DNA of 6,764 nt. It comes from Methanomicrobiaceae archaeon (GTDB lineage Archaea; Halobacteriota; Methanomicrobia; Methanomicrobiales; Methanomicrobiaceae). The stretch is taken from positions 1 through 6,764 of the forward strand of contig DAOVRB010000056.1 of assembly GCA_030628325.1 (NCBI GenBank), written 5' to 3'. The notes beneath the pieces are model-generated. The model was not told the origin of the DNA. It saw only the letters and a program-made list of their open reading frames with translations, and did not search any database. Positions 1 through 5,536 of this stretch are shown here, one piece after another. A program made the position numbers and the translations under genes. The stretch's first letter is position 1. Every line of letters starts with the position of its first letter.

Positions 1-1
1 A

Positions 2-475
2 ACATTTGGTTATGTTAAGGGTGTATCGTTGTCAGCCAACGGTCTGGATATGGCAGTGGCTTCAAATGACGGGCATGTATATTTCCTCAGGTTACCTGTA
101 TCAGTAGCACCTCTCGTTCCTGTCCCTACAGTAACCGGTATACCTCCAACTGAACATGCAGGTTCATCCGGCGGCACGATTTCAGTCTCCTCGGCACCGT
201 CAGGTGCATCGGTATACCTTGACAATAACTATATTGGGAATTCACCAGTCCTGAAATCAGGGATTTCTGCTGGCAGTCACACTATTCTTGTCAGGATTCC
301 CGGCTATAATGACTGGAACAGTGAAGTAATTATTTCAGGAGAACAGACATTTCAGGTAACTGCATCACTGATTCCTTCAACAACACAGGCAACTCCGCTA
401 TCTTCTGTTGTGGCAGTATTGGGTCTCATCCTCGCATCGGTGGTGTTCCTGATACGTGTGAACGAAAAAAGGTAA
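2..475 (+). CDS. C-terminal part of a beta-propeller / PEGA-domain surface protein (5' end outside window)
   Basis: The reading frame is open from base 2 and ends with TAA at 473-475, so only the last 157 codons are seen. A TTG at base 29 could be read as a start, but the frame continues upstream and the first residues look like the end of a beta-propeller repeat (S-A-N-G-L-D-M-A-V-A-S-N-D-G-H-V-Y-F). A Pro/Val/Thr-rich linker follows, then a PEGA domain at about visible residues 57-123 (SVSSAPSGASVYLDN, then GISAGSHTILVRIPGY). A Ser/Thr-rich stalk leads to a hydrophobic helix (about 134-152) and a basic tail ending in EKR. Known for such archaeal proteins: they are exported, and the C-terminal helix anchors them in the membrane with the propeller outside. 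The ligand is unknown. The gene converges on the pyrophosphatase gene with a gap of about 50 bases. Confidence 0.85.
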   Translation, partial: TFGYVKGVSLSANGLDMAVASNDGHVYFLRLPVSVAPLVPVPTVTGIPPTEHAGSSGGTISVSSAPSGASVYLDNNYIGNSPVLKSGISAGSHTILVRIPGYNDWNSEVIISGEQTFQVTASLIPSTTQATPLSSVVAVLGLILASVVFLIRVNEKR

Positions 476-497
476 AAAATAATCCGGTTTGTCACAA

Positions 498-520
498 TAA
501 AAAACAGGCAGATAAGCCTG
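498..520 (-). terminator. Stem-loop plus T-run after the pyrophosphatase gene
   Basis: Read on the minus strand, a CAGGC/GCCTG stem with a six-base loop (505-520) is followed directly by TTTTTTATT (down to 496). It starts 4 bases after the pyrophosphatase stop codon. The order stem then T-run suits the minus strand only. Archaeal termination depends mainly on the T-run, so the hairpin may be an aid rather than a requirement. Confidence 0.6.
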
Positions 521-524
521 AATC

Positions 525-2144
525 TCAGATGTTTTTAAGTAAACTTCCAAAATGTGGGAGGAAGTCATTCTTTCTTGACATGACAGACTCAAGTCTGGCG
601 GGCTGTTTTGTGATTTCCAGTTTAGACAGGATTGTATTATCAGTGGCAGCAGCAAAGACCTCACTTGCATTTTCAAATACACTGGTAAAGAGTGTAACGA
701 AAATATCCGAGCCTGTGGATACCCGCAGTCTTTCTGTTTCTATTCTGATTTCATCGGCATGACTCTCACAGAAATCAAATGTCGGCACCATCACCTGGGA
801 GATCATAACATTTCTTTTGAAGAGGTCATACCGTTTCATATCCCTTGTAAGTAATGTTTCAATGGAACAACCCTCAAAATTCATTCCTTTTTCAATCAAT
901 TCTGTTCCATATATCATCGGATCGACACCGGTTATTTCAGTGAGGTACCTGACTGCATCTTCATCTTTCTCTGTTGTTGTTGAAAGTCGCAGGACCATTG
1001 TGTCTGACAGGATTCCTGAAAGCAAAAGGCCTGCTGTGGATTTTTTAGGAGTTACCCCTGCATCCCTGAATTTTATTGCAATAATTGTTGAAGTTGACCC
1101 GACAGGTTCATTCAGGAATTTAACAGGTTTAAGTGTTGAAATGGCACCGAGGCGGTGATGATCGATGATCTCCATGATTTCAGCGTTTTCTATACCATCT
1201 ACTGCCTGGGCATACTCGTTATGGTCAAGGAGGATTACCTGTTTCTGGACATCCTGCATGAAAGTATTTCTTGATATCATTCCAAGGAGTTTGTTCCCGT
1301 CCCCAACCACACAGGCTGTTCTGTATCGTGAATTTGCAATCAGGTGTTTTGCGTGAACAATTGTGTCCTGCATTGTTACAGTAGGAACATCTCTTGCCAT
1401 AATCCGGCTTGCAGGTAAAGAAAGGTTGATCATCTTGCCAACTCCGAATGCATCCAGTGTTGTTGAGAGCAGTGCAACTCCTCTTTTTTCGGCCTCTGCA
1501 ATTACCCGTTCACCAATCGGTGCACTATCAGCAATTATCAGTGCTGCAATTCCTGCGGAGATCAATGCAAGCTGTGAGGGTTCATTGTCGCCTACAATTG
1601 CCACATCATTGGGTCTCAGGCGTGAAAGGGTGACATGGAGTGCATCAATGGCAATATATCCTCTGCCTTCCAGCAGGTCATCTGAAGGGACGATAATTTT
1701 ACCATTAAGGATTCTTGCGAGTGTTTCTAATTTTATCGGTGCAAAAGACAATTGTTCAATTTTCTGGCGGGTCACATATGCACGTGCAAGGCCGTGTTCA
1801 CTTACAAGGCCAACGAATGCTCCGTTATTATCTGTAATTGGGATGTTACGTACACCGTGTTCATCCATCATTGCAACAATGTCAATTATCGGGATATCAC
1901 TTGTGGCACTGAATGCATATGTAAAAGGAAGATCTGAGATGTTTGGTTCAACACTCTCAATATATTGTGGTGGTTCTACACCAAATTTATTAAGAACAAA
2001 TTCAGTTTCCGGATTTATCTCACCGCAGCGGGTAGGAATATATCTGCCATCTTCAAAATGATTTAAAAATTCAGCATGGCCAATGACACTGCATATGCTA
2101 TCTGTATCCGGTTTTTTATGCCCGATTATGTAAACCTGATTCAT
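525..2144 (-). CDS. ppaC: Manganese-dependent (family II) inorganic pyrophosphatase with CBS-DRTGG-CBS regulatory insert
   Basis: Predicted to hydrolyse pyrophosphate to two phosphates in the cytosol, pulling biosynthetic reactions forward. The 539 residues hold the split DHH-family core: GHKKPDTDS at 8-16 (metal ligands H9, D13, D15), LDHNE at 306-310 (D307), IDHH at 327-330 (H329, H330) and SDT at 380-382 (D381). The C-terminal DHHA2 domain ends with the substrate-binding SRK motif (R524, K525). Plain family II enzymes are about 310 residues. The extra length is an insert between about 65 and 300, read as CBS (about 77-125), a DRTGG-like domain (about 140-240) and CBS (about 245-300). In characterised bacterial homologues such inserts bind adenine nucleotides and tune activity; this is carried over by analogy. 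The ATG start is supported by GGAG nine bases upstream and a TATA box. All catalytic residues I looked for are present. Confidence 0.95.
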   Translation of the reverse strand: MNQVYIIGHKKPDTDSICSVIGHAEFLNHFEDGRYIPTRCGEINPETEFVLNKFGVEPPQYIESVEPNISDLPFTYAFSATSDIPIIDIVAMMDEHGVRNIPITDNNGAFVGLVSEHGLARAYVTRQKIEQLSFAPIKLETLARILNGKIIVPSDDLLEGRGYIAIDALHVTLSRLRPNDVAIVGDNEPSQLALISAGIAALIIADSAPIGERVIAEAEKRGVALLSTTLDAFGVGKMINLSLPASRIMARDVPTVTMQDTIVHAKHLIANSRYRTACVVGDGNKLLGMISRNTFMQDVQKQVILLDHNEYAQAVDGIENAEIMEIIDHHRLGAISTLKPVKFLNEPVGSTSTIIAIKFRDAGVTPKKSTAGLLLSGILSDTMVLRLSTTTEKDEDAVRYLTEITGVDPMIYGTELIEKGMNFEGCSIETLLTRDMKRYDLFKRNVMISQVMVPTFDFCESHADEIRIETERLRVSTGSDIFVTLFTSVFENASEVFAAATDNTILSKLEITKQPARLESVMSRKNDFLPHFGSLLKNI

Positions 2145-2176
2145 CTATAAATTCTCCATGGCCAAATTCCCGTTAT

Positions 2177-2188
2177 CTATTATATAGG
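2177..2188 (-). promoter_or_regulatory. TATA box for the pyrophosphatase gene
   Basis: On the minus strand CCTATATAATAG is centred about 39 bases before the ATG, which predicts a leader of roughly a dozen bases carrying the GGAG ribosome site. A second, weaker TATA-like run (GCTATAAAAAC) lies about 30 bases further upstream. Confidence 0.55.
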
Positions 2189-2254
2189 ACAGGTGATTTA
2201 ATATGAGTTTTTATAGCTGTATTTTTGTGTATTTATGCGTATAAAATGTACTAA

Positions 2255-2377
2255 GAGCCTGTCAAATCTACAAATAAATCTGTTCATATGAGTCGCACTT
2301 GTCAATGCAGTTGTGTTGATTTGCTGACTGGATATGAATGAGTTTGTTTACCCCAAAATACCTGATTTGGCAGGCTC
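2255..2377. mobile_element. 123-bp MITE-like element with 14-bp inverted ends
   Basis: The left end reads GAGCCTGTCAAATC. The right end, read on the other strand, is GAGCCTGCCAAATC: 13 of 14 bases agree. Beyond that the two arms differ. No coding capacity is seen inside. The right end, read inwards for 32 bases, is matched at 27 positions by the sequence starting at 3892, so this is a dispersed repeat end and not a chance hairpin. A short non-coding element with inverted ends is typical of a MITE, or of an IS that lost its transposase. The parent family is not known to me. The flanks CTAA (left) and AAAA (right) do not give a clear target duplication. It sits between two divergent promoters, directly before the TATA box of the split-barrel gene. 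Confidence 0.6.
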
Positions 2378-2401
2378 AAAATAGAAAAGATAAAAGAAAA
2401 T

Positions 2402-2409
2402 CTTTATAG
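2402..2409 (+). promoter_or_regulatory. TATA-like box for the split-barrel protein gene
   Basis: CTTTATAG, preceded by a purine-rich AAAAGAAAAT stretch that could serve as the BRE, is centred about 38 bases before the proposed TTG start. That is the same spacing as at the pyrophosphatase gene. It begins only about 25 bases after the end of the MITE-like element. Confidence 0.45.
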
Positions 2410-2443
2410 TTACAGAGGTTTTACTCAAGATGGAACAGGATGG

Positions 2444-2926
2444 TTGGCTGTGGAGATTATTAAGATTCCTAAAATGGACAAACAGGAATATGATTCACTC
2501 ATTGAAGAGGGATACATTTCCCGGATTGCATTCAGGGGAGATAAATATCCGTACATCGCTCCATTTCTCTATATTTTTGATGGCAAATTCCTCTATTTCC
2601 TCTCAACAAAATATGGCAGGAAAAATGAAATGTTTAAAAGAAGTCCCTATGTTTCTGTTGAGATTGAAAAATATTCAAAGGATCTCTCATATTATACCTT
2701 TGTAACAATACAGGGCTACCTCGTACAGGAGGAAGATGCAATTACAAAGAAACAGATCAGGAAAAAGTTTGTTGATATGATCACAGAAAGAAACCTGTCG
2801 CATAATATTCTTGCAACATTAGGACATGATCCTCTGGATGCTATTGAGACAGTTGCTACAGAAGAAAGATCGAATATCTGGAAACTTACCGGGGTTGCTG
2901 ATATTGTTGCCCTGAAAAATCTTTAA
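2444..2926 (+). CDS. Pyridoxamine 5'-phosphate oxidase-like FMN-binding split-barrel protein
   Basis: A 160-residue single-domain protein of the PPOX-like flavin-binding split-barrel superfamily. The order of segments fits: an N-terminal helix (MDKQEYDSLIEEGYISRIAF), paired strands YPYIAPFLYIFDGKFLYFLS, the segment YGRKNEMFKRSPYVSVEIE that in relatives meets the FMN phosphate, and the strand TFVTIQGYLV. A helical tail and a terminal Trp-containing segment (NIWKLTGV) follow. It probably binds FMN (or F420 or haem, as some relatives do) in the cytosol; the substrate cannot be told, and a true pyridoxamine phosphate oxidase role is unlikely at this length. The start is uncertain: TTG 2444, GTG 2450 (six bases after GGATGG) or ATG 2474 are in frame. 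I favour an upstream start because the IIKIPKM segment resembles related archaeal proteins and fits the promoter spacing. The gene appears monocistronic. Confidence 0.88.
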   Translation: MAVEIIKIPKMDKQEYDSLIEEGYISRIAFRGDKYPYIAPFLYIFDGKFLYFLSTKYGRKNEMFKRSPYVSVEIEKYSKDLSYYTFVTIQGYLVQEEDAITKKQIRKKFVDMITERNLSHNILATLGHDPLDAIETVATEERSNIWKLTGVADIVALKNL

Positions 2927-2990
2927 TTTATTCTGGCAAAAATCGTTCTGAGAAAGTGGACTACTATGTCCATGTTAGTGGCACTGTTCT

Positions 2991-3254
2991 CTATATATCC
3001 AAAACTCCATACTCCCACATCACCATATTATCATATTCAATCTTCCTTATGCGGTGATACGGGATGCAGGTGACCCCCTCATAACTGCCTGAATAAATTT
3101 CAATATACTGGCTGTCAAGCTTAGCGACTGCCTCACCACTGGCATCTGAAAGATCGTGGGGTGCACCCCGGTTGACATAAGTTATCCTCACCCGGCTGAA
3201 GTCAAATTCCGGATCATACCAGAGACGCAGGAGAAGTTTATGACTCGTACGCAT
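2991..3254 (-). CDS. DUF504 / UPF0248 family protein (MJ1316-type RNA end-recognition domain)
   Basis: An 87-residue protein recognised by family signatures: RLWYDPEFDFSRVRITYVNRG near the start, then GAPHDLSDASGEAV, then IPYHRIRKIEYDNMVMWEYG at the end. This is the archaeal DUF504 (UPF0248) fold, named after MJ1316 and annotated as a domain that recognises cyclic-phosphate RNA ends; no function is visible here beyond that. The frame stays open up to an ATG at 3431 (146 residues), but the family starts at about MRTSHKLLLRL. I chose the ATG at 3252-3254 because an AT-rich TATA-like stretch lies 39 bases before it, as at two other genes here. The ribosome site is weak (GAGTG). It converges on the split-barrel gene across 64 bases. 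Confidence 0.85.
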   Translation of the reverse strand: MRTSHKLLLRLWYDPEFDFSRVRITYVNRGAPHDLSDASGEAVAKLDSQYIEIYSGSYEGVTCIPYHRIRKIEYDNMVMWEYGVLDI

Positions 3255-3286
3255 AGACACTCTGGTCTGTATGTGATAGTACAGGG

Positions 3287-3299
3287 AAATAAAATTATT
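3287..3299 (-). promoter_or_regulatory. TATA-like box for the DUF504 gene
   Basis: On the minus strand AATAATTTTATTT is centred 39 bases before the chosen ATG. The spacing matches the pyrophosphatase and split-barrel genes. This favours the short start and makes the 59-residue upstream extension probably untranslated. Confidence 0.4.
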
Positions 3300-3489
3300 G
3301 GAGGTCTCTATTTCGCTGCACAGGTTTTTGGTACATTCACGAATTCCTGATGAGAACCTATCAGGGAGGGCCCTGATCTGGAACAAACCATCATTCGGGA
3401 TTGATTTTTCACAATAGGTTGTCAAACACATTTTAAGGTGATTTGATTAACTCATGTTCCCTAATCGTTCTTTTGTTTGCATGATGAAT

Positions 3490-3523
3490 TTTGTATGAAA
3501 ACACTACCCGCGTTTTCATCAAA
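3490..3523. repeat. Hairpin-forming inverted repeat
   Basis: ATGAAAAC (3495-3502) and GTTTTCAT (3512-3519) pair perfectly around the nine-base loop ACTACCCGC. The stem extends by TTTG/CAAA with one bulged T, giving twelve pairs. No gene lies next to it on either strand in a position that makes it an obvious terminator. Confidence 0.55.
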
Positions 3524-3612
3524 TAGTGCCTGAATCAAAGCTATCATGCACGTTTTTTAAAAATGAAAAATCGTTTTTGCCCTTTTACACGGTTCTTTAC
3601 TGTATTTGATTT

Positions 3613-3757
3613 ATAGTTACGAACGTTACTTTTTGAACTAATGTAAATGAAAGTTTTCAAAAAAAACTTTCTCGAACAACGCCCTTCCTCTGAAGGGCGG
3701 TGTGAATCGCGAAACGCGATTTACATTGGTTATTTTAAAAAATACGTTCGGAACTAT
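3613..3757. other. Cloverleaf-like structured element: outer stem with three internal hairpins
   Basis: Outer stem: ATAGTT (3613-3618) pairs with 3752-3757; after one mismatch CGAACGT (3620-3626) pairs with ACGTTCG (3744-3750); TTTT (3630-3633) pairs with AAAA; and AATGTAAAT (3640-3648) pairs with ATTTACATT (3719-3727). Inside are three perfect hairpins in a row: GAAAGTTTT/AAAACTTTC (3649-3671, loop of 5), CGCCCTTC/GAAGGGCG (3680-3699, loop CTCT) and AATCGCG/CGCGATT (3705-3721, loop AAA). The third hairpin and the inner end of the outer stem compete for bases 3719-3721. Nearly every base is in some pairing. It could be a structured RNA gene, a folded end of an insertion sequence, or a small non-autonomous element. 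Either strand could be the active one, and no promoter is certain. Confidence 0.6.
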
Positions 3758-3762
3758 AGTGA

Positions 3763-3796
3763 AAAAACCAGACTTTTTACTAAAAGTATGGTTTTT
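3763..3796. repeat. Long hairpin next to the cloverleaf-like element
   Basis: AAAAACCA (3763-3770) pairs with TGGTTTTT (3789-3796). After one G/A mismatch ACTTTT (3772-3777) pairs with AAAAGT (3782-3787) around the loop TACT. This gives 14 pairs in 34 bases, starting 5 bases after the outer stem of the preceding element. The T-run at the plus-strand end could also act in termination of a plus-strand transcript. Confidence 0.55.
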
Positions 3797-3891
3797 GATT
3801 ATAATGTAGCCGGGGTGGCAGATTGCAGACAGAAGACAATTTTAGAAGTAAACTTATTGAAGATTAATGGCAGGGGTTATAAGGCATATAG

Positions 3892-3923
3892 GAACCTGTC
3901 AAATCAAGTATTTCTGGGTAAAC
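3892..3923 (+). mobile_element. Solitary end of the MITE-like element
   Basis: Reading to the right, this 32-base stretch begins GAACCTGTCAAATCAAGTAT and agrees at 27 of 32 positions with the right end (2377 inwards) of the element at 2255-2377. Similarity fades after GGGTAAAC. The element would extend to the right from 3892, but I find no partner end before the RDD gene, so this is a remnant or a diverged copy. The last eight bases (3916-3923) also have an inverted copy, GTTTACCC, at 3980-3987, just beyond the RDD stop codon. Confidence 0.5.
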
Positions 3924-3997
3924 GACTCTTCTCCAATTTTCTGAAGGTCATCAGGGCAGAGGAGTCAGTGTAGAGGGAGGTTTACCCCCGCCGCCAT

Positions 3998-4534
3998 TCA
4001 TCCCTCTTCTTCGATTATGTAGCGTACCTCCGCAGGGTGCTCATATTCTGTGGTAATGACAATTGTACCAGACAACCGGTTGAAGACCCTGAGCCGCGTG
4101 CCGCTCATGGCGAGCCAGCCGATAAGGCAATCGATAACGAGGAAGAACGCTTTGCCGAAGCTCTCAATGGCTGCGGCACCATACCCGATCTTTTCTCCCT
4201 GCCTGTCTGTGACCCTGATATTCATCACCATCTTTCCGATTGATTGTCCCGAATTGCCTTCCATCACACTCCAGTAAAGAAAAAGAAGAGTGCTGTGCAT
4301 GCCAAACTCACCTAACCATATGATGGGATCAGGAGTGAACCCGGGAAAATACGGCAGGCTGTACCCGAATGAATTTACAAGCGTCGTGATCCCTCCTGAT
4401 ACCGCACCAATTACGATGAAGTCGATCAACCATGCCCAGAAACGTTTCTCCCAGGAAGCAAGGTGGAGTTCCTTCATCTCCCCTCTCTCTGTGGCAGGAT
4501 GCACAGGTCCCTCCGACGCCAGGTGATAGTTCAT
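3998..4534 (-). CDS. RDD-family integral membrane protein
   Basis: A 178-residue membrane protein. The RDD signature is present: WEKRFWAWLIDFIVIGA (R31 and D38) opens the first membrane helix (about 32-51), a second helix covers about 71-91, then GQSIGKMVMNIRVTD (96-110) marks the conserved GKxxxxIRVxD loop, a third helix covers about 124-145, and RLSGTIVI (153-160) replaces the usual DxxxGTxVV end. RDD proteins are poorly characterised; transport or ion-exchange roles have been proposed for some. The ATG lies inside the stop of the tautomerase gene (ATGA overlap), so translation is probably coupled. A second start at residue 20 (ATG ending at 4477) has a strong GAGGGG site four bases upstream and would remove a hydrophilic tail. 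The first start is kept because of the overlap, but it is not certain. Confidence 0.85.
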   Translation of the reverse strand: MNYHLASEGPVHPATERGEMKELHLASWEKRFWAWLIDFIVIGAVSGGITTLVNSFGYSLPYFPGFTPDPIIWLGEFGMHSTLLFLYWSVMEGNSGQSIGKMVMNIRVTDRQGEKIGYGAAAIESFGKAFFLVIDCLIGWLAMSGTRLRVFNRLSGTIVITTEYEHPAEVRYIIEEEG

Positions 4535-4716
4535 GATTCGCTCAGCAGTGTCCCCCCTTTTGCGATATTCTCCCGGTCCAGCTCCTCAAAAAGAATGGTA
4601 ACCCATTCAGGATTGACATCAAGAGTTGAGACGAGGTCTGCGGTGATTCGTTCTGCAAGCTGACGTTTCTGTTCAAAAGTTTTTCCCTTTGACATGCGTA
4701 TTGTGACGACCGGCAT
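4531..4716 (-). CDS. 4-oxalocrotonate tautomerase family protein (DmpI-like)
   Basis: A 61-residue protein starting MPVVTIRMSKGKT; removal of Met exposes the catalytic Pro-1 that defines the tautomerase superfamily. The start at 4714-4716 is chosen for this proline and for GAGG eight bases upstream; a start 12 codons earlier would bury the proline and abolish activity. The family pattern continues with FEQKRQLAERITADLV (helix), NPEWVTILFEEL (strand) and NIAKGG near the end. Compared with Pseudomonas 4-OT, Arg-11 is Lys, Arg-39 is Thr and Phe-50 is Ile, closer to the DmpI-type proteins of archaea and Helicobacter. The true substrate is therefore unknown; aromatic meta-cleavage seems unlikely in a methanogen. 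It probably acts as a small homo-oligomer in the cytosol. Its TGA overlaps the ATG of the RDD gene by four bases. Confidence 0.9.
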   Translation of the reverse strand: MPVVTIRMSKGKTFEQKRQLAERITADLVSTLDVNPEWVTILFEELDRENIAKGGTLLSES

Positions 4717-4958
4717 AGCAATATCCTCATGGATATGTATTATTGATATCATGGGTTTTGTAATGGTTGTGATTTGAAAAAATAGGTCGCCTCTCTGTAA
4801 AAATCCTGTGACTTAAAAAGCAGGGGCGGTGGATGTATCCGAACCTGCCAAGCATGTTAGCAAAGTAGCAATCTGGATCACAAATCAATAACTATTCTTC
4901 ACATCAGGTTCAGGCACGGGAATTCTGCCCTGCACCACCGGTTTGCCATTCTCTCCTG
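4717..4958. other. Intergenic region between the tautomerase and CxxCxxCC genes
   Basis: These 242 bases hold no credible gene. On the minus strand they contain a TATTTTTTC run (around 4777-4785) that could end transcription of the upstream gene, and AT-rich sequence just before the tautomerase start (GATATCAATAATACATATCC region, 4733-4752) that may hold its promoter. The tautomerase-RDD pair is therefore probably its own transcription unit. Confidence 0.4.
4721..4736 (-). promoter_or_regulatory. Inverted repeat covering the ribosome site of the tautomerase gene
   Basis: ATATCC and GGATAT flank a four-base spacer. The GAGG ribosome site runs from the spacer into the right arm, so folding of the mRNA, or a protein bound to the DNA palindrome, could limit expression. 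The stem is only six pairs and AT-rich, so it may be chance. Confidence 0.25.
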
Positions 4959-5441
4959 TCAGGTCCGCACAGTATACCCTGCCCCGGAGAGGATGCGGAT
5001 CACCTTCTCATCCCAGACCGCGTCATCAGACTCCCTGATTTTGCGAATGGACTGATCCCAGAGCCGGTTCAGATCTGAATCATCTGAAACGAATGAACGC
5101 TGGTACATGATCCGCCCGGCCCGCCTGCCATGTGAATCCAGGATCAGCAGGCGCCAGCAGCAAAATTCCCTGCATATGCCGGGACGTGTCAGGTGGACAG
5201 TGCAGTATGCCTTCCCGTCTTTTTGGTCAAACCTCAGAAAGGGGCATGCCTCTGGCAATGTTTCCAGAATGTCATCGTCCTCAAAGAGGCGGATCTTGTC
5301 GGGGTCAATCCGCACTGTCGTGACATCTCTGTTGTAGTGGTTGTATATGACAAACTCATAGTCGCTGAGTTGTTCTCTGACGCTATGGACCAGGTTCATA
5401 TTGCTGCAGCAGTCCCCGCACTGGCAGCACTTACATGCCAT
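4959..5441 (-). CDS. YkgJ-type CxxCxxCC zinc/iron-binding family protein
   Basis: A 160-residue protein with eight or more conserved cysteines. CxxCxxCC is at residues 5-12 (C5, C8, C11, C12), and a second cluster is C66-P-F-L, C80-T-V-H, C90-R-E-F-C94-C95. This is the YkgJ/PF03692 pattern, described as a putative zinc- or iron-chelating domain; no reaction is established, though some members cluster with protein or flagellar modification genes. The spacing, with RPGICREFCC after the second half, is typical. The C-terminal 60 residues are mostly helical and charged. The ATG at 5439-5441 is chosen because GGAGG lies nine bases upstream; the frame extends eleven codons further without a ribosome site. 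It follows the HEPN gene by 95 bases on the same strand and could be co-transcribed, but nothing shows that it belongs to that module. Confidence 0.85.
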   Translation of the reverse strand: MACKCCQCGDCCSNMNLVHSVREQLSDYEFVIYNHYNRDVTTVRIDPDKIRLFEDDDILETLPEACPFLRFDQKDGKAYCTVHLTRPGICREFCCWRLLILDSHGRRAGRIMYQRSFVSDDSDLNRLWDQSIRKIRESDDAVWDEKVIRILSGAGYTVRT

Positions 5442-5536
5442 TGTGACAGACCTCCGGATCACCACATAATACACTCAAGGATTCAGGCACTCCCATGCTT
5501 TCTACACCCTTCCTGTAAGTCGAAAACCAAACATTC

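Larger units (their letters stand above)
3255..3997. other. Gene-free, AT-rich, hairpin-rich interval
   Basis: Between the start of the DUF504 gene and the stop of the RDD gene I see no credible protein gene in any frame. The right half is clearly richer in A and T than the flanking genes, with many A- and T-runs. It contains, in order, a hairpin (3490-3523), a cloverleaf-like inverted-repeat element (3613-3757), a second long hairpin (3763-3796) and an end of the MITE-like element (3892-3923). A plus-strand frame at 3647-3973 is open only because it runs through these hairpins; its product has no recognisable motif. Confidence 0.6.

Noticed and set aside
1363..2061. Plus-strand open frame of 232 codons opposite the pyrophosphatase
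   Set aside because: The minus strand encodes a complete, motif-rich enzyme here; the plus-strand product has no family pattern.
3808..3822. AGCCGGGGTGGCAG resembles the first bases of an archaeal tRNA gene
   Set aside because: No D-arm, anticodon arm, TpsiC arm or matching acceptor 3' strand follows, so there is no tRNA and no usable attachment-site copy.
3647..3973. Plus-strand open frame of 108 codons in the structured interval
   Set aside because: It runs through three perfect hairpins, the 34-base hairpin and the mobile-element end, shows no family motif and has no ribosome site; the open frame is best explained by chance in AT-rich sequence.
3432..3997. Possible replication origin because of AT-richness and inverted repeats
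   Set aside because: No repeated ORB-type boxes and no cdc6/orc1 gene are visible in the window.
4841..4851. GAACCTGCCAA, like the terminal bases of the MITE-like element
   Set aside because: Similarity stops after eleven bases and there is no partner end; too short to claim a third copy.
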